64,000 bases of DNA from Acinetobacter sp. ANC 4470. Lineage in GTDB: Bacteria; Pseudomonadota; Gammaproteobacteria; Pseudomonadales; Moraxellaceae. A model generated the notes under the pieces. That model made no database searches, had not been told where the DNA came from, and saw nothing but the letters and a program-made list of their open reading frames with translations. The translations under genes and the position numbers were made by a program. Numbering within the stretch: the first letter of the stretch is position 1; the number at the start of each line of letters is the position of its first letter. This document shows, piece after piece, positions 56,926-64,000 of this stretch. The stretch spans positions 496,001-560,000 of the forward strand of contig NZ_NEGC01000001.1 of the NCBI RefSeq assembly GCF_002135335.1, read 5' to 3'.

Positions 56926-57057
56926 ATTGAGCACAAAATACGAGCGATCCGTTGGTCTGTAAATCACGGTCTGAAAATCACCGAAGAGATCCGTCTGCAC
57001 AAAAGCGTTGATGTGATCAAAAATAAAATCCAATTTGAACTCAAATTAGCCTACTGA
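56926..57057 (+). pseudogene. Orphan coding-like fragment
   Basis: One frame stays open for 43 codons to a TGA, reading RAIRWSVNHGLKITEEIRLH then KSVDVIKNKIQFELKLAY. It has no standard start and looks like the C-terminal tail of a lost gene. The parent family was not recognised. Confidence 0.3.
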
Positions 57058-57107
57058 ATCAGGACAATAGTATTTTAAACATCAATCCACTTTAAATATC
57101 CAGAGCA

Positions 57108-57134
57108 TAAAAAAGTCCCCTTAGGGACTTTTTT
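57108..57134. terminator. Terminator of actP
   Basis: AAAAAGTCCC and GGGACTTTTT pair around CTTA, with T- and A-tracts on both sides, 20 bases after the actP stop. Confidence 0.9.
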
Positions 57135-57153
57135 ATTACTTCTATTTTAAGTC

Positions 57154-58869
57154 TTAGTGATCAGATGCACCAGAAATACCAATACCCGTTTGAGAGCGTA
57201 CATATTGCGCATCAAACGCTTTACGCTCTGCTTGTGCGCGTGGTGAGTTATCAGTCACAGAAAACAACCAACAGCAGAAGAATGACAATGGCATTGCGAA
57301 AATTGCAGGACCATTAAATGGGTTCACTGCTGTATCAGAAATACCCAATGTATCTACCCAAACTGCTTTCGCTAGAACAATCAACGTCACTGCTGTTACT
57401 AAACCAGCGAGACCGCCAATGACCGCACCACGTGTGGTTAAACCTTTCCAGAACATTGAAAGTACAAGTATTGGGAAGTTGGCACAAGCTGCTACCGAGA
57501 ATGCTAAACCCACCATGAAGGCAACGTTTTGTTTCTCGAACAAAATACCCAAAATCATGGCAAAAATTGCTAAACCTAAAGTTGCAATTTTAGACATACG
57601 AAGTTCAGATTCAGGTGTTGTTTGACCTTTCTTGAATACGTTTGCATACAAGTCATGTGAAATTGCTGATGCACCTGACAGTGTCAAACCAGCAACGACT
57701 GCAAGAATCGTTGCAAATGCCACTGCTGAGATGAAGCCCATGAACAAGTCACCACCAACAGCATCACTTAAGTGAACTGCCGCCATGTTGTTACCACCAA
57801 CAAGCTCTAACTTACCAGTTACAGCCATTTTAGCAACATCAATGAACTGCGGGTTGTTTGATACGTAAAGGATCGCACCAAAACCAATGATGAACGTTAA
57901 AAGATAGAAGTAACCAATGAAACCTGTTGCTACAACCACTGATTTACGTGCTTCTTTGGCATCTTTTACCGTAAAGAAACGCATTAAAATGTGCGGCAGA
58001 CCTGCTGTACCAAACATTAATGCAAGACCCAATGAAATCGCATCAATTGGATTTGCCGCCAACTTACCAGGCCCCATGATGTTGCCTGCGTCCGCAAGGC
58101 TCATGTCATGAACTTTACTGAAGATTTGAATCGATTGTTCAAACATTGCCGTGAAGCTAAAACCTACACCTTTCATCACCATAAATGCCATGAAGGTCGC
58201 ACCTGACAGTAACATCACCGCTTTGATGATCTGTACCCAAGTCGTTGCCAACATGCCACCGAAGATTACGTAAGCCATCATCAGTAAACCAACGATTACT
58301 ACAGCAATGTTGTAGTTTAGACCGAAGAGTAATTTGATCAGCTGACCCGCACCCACCATCTGAGCAATCAGATAGAACGCAACCACAACCAATGAGCTAA
58401 TTGCTGCCAATGTACGTACAGGTTTTTCTTCCAAGCGGAAAGATACGACATCAGACAGATTGTATTTACCCAAGTTACGCAAACGCTCTGCAACCAAGAA
58501 TAATACAATTGGCCAACCCACCATGAAACCAAGTGAGTACAGTAGACCATCAAAACCTGAGCTAAATACCAGTGCTGAAATACCCAGGAAAGACGCTGCC
58601 GACATATAGTCACCGGCAATTGCCAAACCATTTTGGAAACCTGAAATACCGCCACCTGCGGTATAAAAATCCTGAGTACTTGTGGTTTGTTTTGCAGCCC
58701 ATTTGGTAATGACCAAAGTGAAAGCAACAAAAATGACAAACATAATAATGGCATGCCAGTTAGTCGCTTGCTGTTGAGCCTCGCCTAAATCTGGGCCTGC
58801 CATTGCCATACCTGACATGAGCAGCGTTGACGCTGCAAGTGCTTGAGCCTTCAATGAATTCCATTTCAT
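57154..58869 (-). CDS. actP: ActP acetate/cation symporter
   Basis: A protein of 571 residues starting at [19 protein letters not shown] lies 9 bases upstream and the start is 1 base after the TAA of the DUF485 gene. A cleavable signal peptide ends AMAG, a known oddity of ActP. Thirteen or so membrane segments of the SSS family follow, with [20 protein letters not shown] (about 66-85) and [20 protein letters not shown]. It imports acetate and related short carboxylates with Na+ or H+. Confidence 0.95.
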   Translation of the reverse strand: MKWNSLKAQALAASTLLMSGMAMAGPDLGEAQQQATNWHAIIMFVIFVAFTLVITKWAAKQTTSTQDFYTAGGGISGFQNGLAIAGDYMSAASFLGISALVFSSGFDGLLYSLGFMVGWPIVLFLVAERLRNLGKYNLSDVVSFRLEEKPVRTLAAISSLVVVAFYLIAQMVGAGQLIKLLFGLNYNIAVVIVGLLMMAYVIFGGMLATTWVQIIKAVMLLSGATFMAFMVMKGVGFSFTAMFEQSIQIFSKVHDMSLADAGNIMGPGKLAANPIDAISLGLALMFGTAGLPHILMRFFTVKDAKEARKSVVVATGFIGYFYLLTFIIGFGAILYVSNNPQFIDVAKMAVTGKLELVGGNNMAAVHLSDAVGGDLFMGFISAVAFATILAVVAGLTLSGASAISHDLYANVFKKGQTTPESELRMSKIATLGLAIFAMILGILFEKQNVAFMVGLAFSVAACANFPILVLSMFWKGLTTRGAVIGGLAGLVTAVTLIVLAKAVWVDTLGISDTAVNPFNGPAIFAMPLSFFCCWLFSVTDNSPRAQAERKAFDAQYVRSQTGIGISGASDH

Positions 58870-58870
58870 C

Positions 58871-59203
58871 TTAATGCTGTCCTTTTTCATTGGCAATTGC
58901 TTGAACTTCTCTCATTGCATCTGCTGTCAATGGATCAAGGGTCTTATTCGCAATATAGGAATACACACCGCAAAGTAAAAATGACAATACGATGATGCTT
59001 AAACCAAGTGGTATACCCCAAGTGGTCACGCCACCGCTAAAAGAACTCATTAAGAATTCTTTGTTATAACCTACGAGTAGCATGAAACCAACGTATACAA
59101 AAAGCATAATTGCAGTAAGTGTCCAACTGAGACGACTTTTTTTCGCAACCATTTCCTTAAACTTTGGATTCTGTAGAATTTGCTCTACCTGTCTCTCATC
59201 CAT
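58871..59203 (-). CDS. yjcH: DUF485 (YjcH-like) membrane protein, partner of ActP
   Basis: A protein of 110 residues from [20 protein letters not shown] (AGGAG 8 bases upstream). Two membrane segments, around [20 protein letters not shown] and [20 protein letters not shown], are the DUF485 pattern. The acs-yjcH-actP order is conserved in proteobacteria; acs is not in this window. It is coupled to actP by adjacent stop and start. Confidence 0.93.
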   Translation of the reverse strand: MDERQVEQILQNPKFKEMVAKKSRLSWTLTAIMLFVYVGFMLLVGYNKEFLMSSFSGGVTTWGIPLGLSIIVLSFLLCGVYSYIANKTLDPLTADAMREVQAIANEKGQH

Positions 59204-59387
59204 AACCAATGCTCCTATTCGCACCCAACCTTGGGCACTATTTTTAATTCGAATTATTACGTTGTCTAACTTAACAATCTTATTAGGTTCTTGTAATTAA
59301 TACTTTGGTCGTTAAATTTTAACCAATTACGTTGGTCAGATTATCAGATAGGGTATCATTACGATATAGTTTTATACTGTAGGCAAT

Positions 59388-62300
59388 ATGAATAGCTGGC
59401 TTATCATCGGGGTTTTAGCCCTCTATATCGCATTACTTTTTATCTGTGCATTTTTTGGGGAAAAACACGCGAGTCGGTTAAGCACGCGTGGTCGCATGCT
59501 GCTCTTTAGTCTAACTTTAGGGGTGTATTGTTCATCTTGGACATTTTATGGTGCCACTGGTGCCGCTGTTCGTGAAGGTATTATCTTTCTGCCGATTTAC
59601 CTTGGTCCACTGATCTTTGTTGGGGTGGGTTATGATATTTGGCGACGTTTAGGTCGAGTCCGTCAGCACCATGCTATTTCCTCGATTGCCGACTTTATCG
59701 CTGCGCGTTATGGCAAAAGCGGTTCATTGGCATCGTTAGTGACCATTCTTGCAGTCATTGCAATCATTCCCTATTTGGCTTTACAGCTCAGAGCAATTGC
59801 CTTAAGTGCTGCCGTAATTTTACAACAGGATACAGGCATAGAAAGTACCACTAATGGGGTCCTTTTTCTCACTGGTATTTTAGCTATTCTGGCCATGATT
59901 TTTGGTACACGGCAAATTGCCAATACCGAACAACATGGCGGTTTAATGCTGGCTGTGGCTTTTGAATCCTTTGTTAAGTTATTTGCTTTATTGTGTGTTG
60001 CCTTATTTTTTGTCTTTGAATCACCAGATAATCTGGGGCAAATTTCCAGTGATGTCGCCGATACCTTTAAAGAGGTTCAGCTTTTTGGTGTGCCAGATAC
60101 TTTTTGGGTACAAACCATGCTGGCGGCATTGGCTATGATTTGCTTACCACGCCAGTTCCATGTGGCCGTGGTTGAATTACGCGATGAAAAACATATTCGC
60201 GGGGCACGTCGTTGGTTTGCCGTTTATCTGATTCTTACAACGATTGCCATTATTCCGATTGCCAGTTGGGCACTACATGCTGCTCCGCACTTTTTAGCAA
60301 TTCCCGATGTCGCTGTGCTCTCCTTGCCGCTGAGTTATAACCAAGACTGGTTAACCCTATTGGCCTTTTTGGGTGGTTTTTCTGCCTCTACCGGTATGCT
60401 GTTAGTGTCTTCAGTTGCCTTGTCGATTATGCTCAGTAATGACCTGATTATGCCAGCATTATGGCGTACTAGCATACTTTCACGACATGACAAGCGCCTA
60501 CCTTTAGTACTGAAATTTACCCGGCGCATCTGTATTTTAGCAGTGATGTTATTGGGTTTTCTGTTCTTCCATTTCTTCAATGATATTGACCAACTCTCCG
60601 TTTTTGGATTATTGGCATTTAGTGCAGTGGCCCAATTCTCCCCTGCTCTGATCGGTGGACTATATTGGCGTGGCGGAAGTAGACAAGGGGTATATGCTGG
60701 TCTACTTACTGGCTTTTTCATGTGGTCATACACTTTGCTGTTACCGACGGTACTGCGCAGCTTTCCTGCAGAATATAGCCAATTTACCCAACAGTTCCTC
60801 AACCTCGGTCCTTTAGGGATGAACTGGTTACGTCCAGAAGCCTTGCTAGGTTTTCAGTCTTTTGCCCCATTGACTCATGGTGTGGTGTGGTCTTTAGGTC
60901 TCAATATTCTGTTATATGTGTGGGTCTCGCGCATCTTCCGTCCCAGTATTGCTGAACAAATTCAAGCGGAAAGCTTTTTCTATTACGAAACCAAGCCCTT
61001 ACCAACACCAACTAGTTCGAATGACATTACTTATCTCAATCATGACGTTGCGCGTCTAAAAGTGGGGGATTTAATTGCCTTGGCCAAACGGATTACTGGT
61101 GAAGGACCAGCCACACAAGCATTTCAACAATTCTGTACGCAAAATAATGTCGCATTGAATGAAAATAGCAGTGCCAATGGTATGTGGTGGCGTTTCACAG
61201 AACAATATCTGGCTGGAACCATTGGTTCAGCTTCCGCGCGAACCTTACTCACCACAGCCATGGTCAATAATGGTTTAGCCTTGGGTCAAGTCGCGAATAT
61301 CTTAGACCAAGCCTCGCAATGGCAGCGTTTTAACCAAAATCTAATTATGACCATGATTGACCACATGACCCAAGGGGTGAGTGTGGTGGATGAAAATATG
61401 TGCTTGGTGGCATGGAATAATCAATATCTTAAGCTGTTCGATTATCCAAAAGACATTGTCTATGTCGGTTGCCCCATTGCCGATTTAATTCGCTATAACG
61501 CAGAACGTGGCGAATGTGGCCCTGGTTCAGTGGAAGAGCATGTGCGCAAACGGATTCATTGGATGGCAATGGGAAGTGCGCATGAATTTGAACGCATTCG
61601 TAAAGATGGTCGTGTCATTCAAATGCGGGGTAATCCCATTGAAGGTGGTGGTTTTGTTACGACCTTTGCCGATATTACCGCTTTCCGTGAAAATGAAGCC
61701 GTACTTGAAGGACGTGTACAGGATCGTACCCAACAGCTTGCCAATGCCCTTTCTGAACAACAATTAGCACGCGAACAAGCTGACCGCGCCAATATGTCAA
61801 AAAGCCGTTTTATTGCAGCAGCAAGCCATGACTTATTGCAACCGATGCATGCCGCGCGTTTATTTAGTACAGCTTTAGAGCAAAGTGTACAGTCGGATGA
61901 AGACCGTAAAACCCTGCAACAACTCGACCGCGCCTTACATGGTGCTGAAAGTATGTTATCGGCATTATTGGATATTGCGCGTTTAGAAGGTGGTACGATT
62001 CAGCCGAAACGTCAGCCTTATCCACTGCATGACTTACTCAGTGATTTAGAACTACAATTTAAGTCCATTGCAGCACAACGTAACATTCAATTTAGTGTAC
62101 ATGATGTACCGTTCTGGATTGATACCGATCCACAATGGATTCGCCGCATTATTCAAAATTTCGTCAGTAATGCCTTACGTTATACCGCCAAAGGTCGGGT
62201 GATTGTTGGGGTGCTGCGTTCTGCGGAAAAACCGCAGCATATTCGCATTGGTGTTTGGGATACAGGGCCAGGGATTGCTGAAGAACAACGCATTAAGTTA

Positions 62301-62879
62301 TTCCAAGAGTTTGAACGCTGTGGGCACACTTCACCTTGGGGTGAACAAGGTCTGGGGCTTGGCTTAGCCATTGTGCAACGGATGACCAGCATGTTGGACT
62401 ACCCTATGCATGTTTATTCTGAATATGGCAAAGGTTCTTGCTTCATGATTGAGGTGCCCCTTGTAGAAGCACCTCAAGTGGTAACAACCCCAACACAAGC
62501 TATTCCGCTGAAAAGCAAAGCCTATAAAATTTTATGCTTAGATAATGATGAAATTATTTTAGATGGTATGTCTACCCTACTAACAAAATGGGGCTATCAA
62601 GTCTTCAAAGCGACTGAACCTGAGCAAGCTTTAACCCTTATTCAGCAAGAAAATATTCAAGTGTGGTTAGTCGATCAACATTTGAATAACCATAAAATTG
62701 GTTTAGATTTCATTTTGGAAAATCGTCAAGAACAAGTTCCTGTAGCACTGATTACTGCAGATTCTGATCCTGAACTACCGCAACATTTAAAAGAGCTCAA
62801 TATTGTATTGCTAAAAAAACCATTAAAACCTGCATCACTACGTTCATGGCTCTCTGGCTTAAAAATTTCCAATTCTTAA
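59388..62879 (+). CDS. CrbS/MxtR-type hybrid sensor kinase with N-terminal SSS transporter domain
   Basis: A protein of 1163 residues. Residues 1-510 form a sodium:solute symporter-like domain with about thirteen segments. A linker and a PAS domain follow (DHMTQGVSVVDENMCLVAWN, about 660). The HisKA domain has its phospho-His in AAASHDLLQPMHAARLF (about 813), then an ATPase domain with NFVSNALRYTA and GLGLGLAIVQRM. A C-terminal receiver starts near 1044, with the acceptor Asp in WLVDQHLN (about 1094). It is divergent from yjcH-actP across 184 bases. Kinases of this build (CrbS, MxtR) control acetate use with a LuxR-type regulator, so regulation of actP is likely. No CrbR partner gene is visible here. 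Confidence 0.9.
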   Translation: MNSWLIIGVLALYIALLFICAFFGEKHASRLSTRGRMLLFSLTLGVYCSSWTFYGATGAAVREGIIFLPIYLGPLIFVGVGYDIWRRLGRVRQHHAISSIADFIAARYGKSGSLASLVTILAVIAIIPYLALQLRAIALSAAVILQQDTGIESTTNGVLFLTGILAILAMIFGTRQIANTEQHGGLMLAVAFESFVKLFALLCVALFFVFESPDNLGQISSDVADTFKEVQLFGVPDTFWVQTMLAALAMICLPRQFHVAVVELRDEKHIRGARRWFAVYLILTTIAIIPIASWALHAAPHFLAIPDVAVLSLPLSYNQDWLTLLAFLGGFSASTGMLLVSSVALSIMLSNDLIMPALWRTSILSRHDKRLPLVLKFTRRICILAVMLLGFLFFHFFNDIDQLSVFGLLAFSAVAQFSPALIGGLYWRGGSRQGVYAGLLTGFFMWSYTLLLPTVLRSFPAEYSQFTQQFLNLGPLGMNWLRPEALLGFQSFAPLTHGVVWSLGLNILLYVWVSRIFRPSIAEQIQAESFFYYETKPLPTPTSSNDITYLNHDVARLKVGDLIALAKRITGEGPATQAFQQFCTQNNVALNENSSANGMWWRFTEQYLAGTIGSASARTLLTTAMVNNGLALGQVANILDQASQWQRFNQNLIMTMIDHMTQGVSVVDENMCLVAWNNQYLKLFDYPKDIVYVGCPIADLIRYNAERGECGPGSVEEHVRKRIHWMAMGSAHEFERIRKDGRVIQMRGNPIEGGGFVTTFADITAFRENEAVLEGRVQDRTQQLANALSEQQLAREQADRANMSKSRFIAAASHDLLQPMHAARLFSTALEQSVQSDEDRKTLQQLDRALHGAESMLSALLDIARLEGGTIQPKRQPYPLHDLLSDLELQFKSIAAQRNIQFSVHDVPFWIDTDPQWIRRIIQNFVSNALRYTAKGRVIVGVLRSAEKPQHIRIGVWDTGPGIAEEQRIKLFQEFERCGHTSPWGEQGLGLGLAIVQRMTSMLDYPMHVYSEYGKGSCFMIEVPLVEAPQVVTTPTQAIPLKSKAYKILCLDNDEIILDGMSTLLTKWGYQVFKATEPEQALTLIQQENIQVWLVDQHLNNHKIGLDFILENRQEQVPVALITADSDPELPQHLKELNIVLLKKPLKPASLRSWLSGLKISNS

Positions 62880-62896
62880 TTCTAAACGGCAGAACC

Positions 62897-62930
62897 AAAC
62901 GTCCATTTCAAATTGATGAAATGGACGTTT
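62897..62930 (+). terminator. Perfect 14-bp hairpin after the hybrid kinase gene
   Basis: AAACGTCCATTTCA and TGAAATGGACGTTT are perfect complements around AATTGA. The T-tract is short, so it may end transcription weakly or protect the 3' end. The rest of the gap to 63297 is AT-rich and shows no gene. Confidence 0.6.
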
Positions 62931-63297
62931 GAATACACAAATACATTTTTTATCACCTACACTGGCAATTTATTTTTCTGTTTAGGCAAAACTGCTCAAA
63001 AAATCACATTTTAAACGCTACTCGATTGACCAAAAATTTCAACTTCATATTTTCTATGGCAAAGAAGATCAAAATTTAAGTGAACACCTGTACACTTAGT
63101 TACAATTTTTCAATAACATGTTTTTAAACATTTTTTTATTCAAGAAAGTCCGTTCTAGAACTTTAGTCGTATTCCGTTCACCCCCTTACTCCCCCATATA
63201 TAAAGCTAAGAAAAGATCAGTTTTATCTCGTGATAAGCACATCAAAAATGCTAGCTACTAGAAACTGATCATCAGACAAAATTACAGGAATTTGAAG

Positions 63298-64000
63298 ATG
63301 AACATTTCGAAAGTTGGAAACCACGATTTAGATCAATCGCAACAATTTTACCGTCAATATGGTGCCAATGCCCTATTGCCTGAGATTCAATGGGATAAAC
63401 TGTTCAAGAACAGCAAATTGAATGATACCCATATTCAAGCTTTAAACACCTTGTATCAAAGTGCTGTGCCACTTGCATTACAAGTATTTTCCGATTTAAA
63501 TTTTGATGTATTCACACCTGCAGCACATAAACCGCAAGGCTTAGGTCTATTTGAACGACTGGCTGAACAAGAAGATAAACTGATTCAATCTTTAGAAGCT
63601 GAATCCAATGGCTTAAGTGCTGCTGTACGCCATCAAATTTGGAGCATGTTATTACGTGGCGGTGCCGTGCTGGTCTTTAAAGCATGGCTAGGCAAGGTCA
63701 AAACCGATGAAAATCGATTAGATACCATGCAATTTGACGAGCTATCAGATCTGTTATTTATTAAAACATCGCCTTTAGAATTGGCTCAGCACTTGGCTGT
63801 AAACACACATAATCGTGAAGATCATATTTTTCTCATATATGGCAATGACATTTACCTAGACCATTTTAACAGCTTAGAAACGGCTGCTTTATTTGTCGAC
63901 TTAGGTGTCTATGATGCTGCCTTTTTAAGCCTACGCGATGATAGCGTCGCCGAATACCTGAAAGAAAAATCCTATGTTTCTCAAGAACAGATTGATGATC
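63298..64000 (+). CDS. Cytoplasmic protein of unknown function, 3' end outside the window
   Basis: The frame is open from the ATG at 63298 (AGGAA 9 bases upstream) to the window edge, 234 codons. The protein begins MNISKVGNHDLDQSQQFYRQ and is acidic and helical, with no signal peptide and no membrane segment apart from one hydrophobic stretch near WSMLLRGGAVLVFKAWLG. No family is recognised. It is a separate unit from the hybrid kinase gene. Confidence 0.75.
   Translation, partial: MNISKVGNHDLDQSQQFYRQYGANALLPEIQWDKLFKNSKLNDTHIQALNTLYQSAVPLALQVFSDLNFDVFTPAAHKPQGLGLFERLAEQEDKLIQSLEAESNGLSAAVRHQIWSMLLRGGAVLVFKAWLGKVKTDENRLDTMQFDELSDLLFIKTSPLELAQHLAVNTHNREDHIFLIYGNDIYLDHFNSLETAALFVDLGVYDAAFLSLRDDSVAEYLKEKSYVSQEQIDD

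Overview
The window is a piece of a gammaproteobacterial chromosome, almost certainly Acinetobacter. It is AT-rich and carries an Omp33-36-type porin, an intrinsic-looking OXA class D beta-lactamase, a TenA/GlpM/DUF1304 block next to uvrA, a YajR-like transporter beside ssb, and an ActP/DUF485 acetate module beside a CrbS/MxtR-type hybrid kinase. From memory the OXA protein resembles the OXA-58/OXA-228 branch, which would fit a non-baumannii species; this was not checked against a database.

Layout. 1-3.3 kb: end of a putative secreted nuclease gene, a secreted Ala/Gln/Thr-rich protein, and the Kup potassium transporter. 3.27-3.36 kb: tRNA-Ser(GGA), which is the insertion site of a genomic island of about 23.5 kb (about 3.36-26.9 kb). 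The island is framed by attL and attR repeats and by tandem 12-bp arm-type repeats near both ends, and it starts with a P4-type tyrosine integrase. It holds two defence-like modules. One is a Lamassu-like SMC ATPase plus DUF4297 nuclease pair. The other is a tightly coupled operon of four genes: a nuclease-methylase fusion, an HsdS subunit, a DGQHR protein fused to a TIR/deoxyribosyltransferase-like domain, and a CoiA-like nuclease. A maintenance module follows (AlpA, Gp3-like directionality factor, YqaJ exonuclease, DUF932), then a strongly structured non-coding region, small secreted proteins and lipoproteins, a Gp2/YfjJ-type replication-initiator-like protein, a 777-residue protein of unknown function, and a Fic protein.

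26.9-33.3 kb: a two-component system divergent from a periplasmic disulfide pathway (DsbD, a membrane TlpA-like fusion, DsbG). A third copy of the att core with a broken integrase N-terminus follows, so this tRNA locus has been used more than once.

33.5-64 kb is mostly core chromosome: periplasmic asparaginase/glutaminase, tRNA-Thr(TGT), a methyltransferase/flavoprotein pair, pirin, AhpC, SSB, YajR-like MFS, DUF475, TenA, GlpM, DUF1304 and UvrA. A lone KAP-family P-loop NTPase sits between uvrA and a MORN-repeat protein. Then come OXA, a candidate small RNA, the porin, a BCCT choline-type transporter, an ion-channel-like protein, DUF485/ActP with the hybrid kinase, and a partial unknown gene.

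The most novel candidates are the four-gene restriction-like operon with its DGQHR/TIR-like fusion, the branched structured RNA at 19.3-19.44 kb, and the small RNA at 52.45-52.56 kb.
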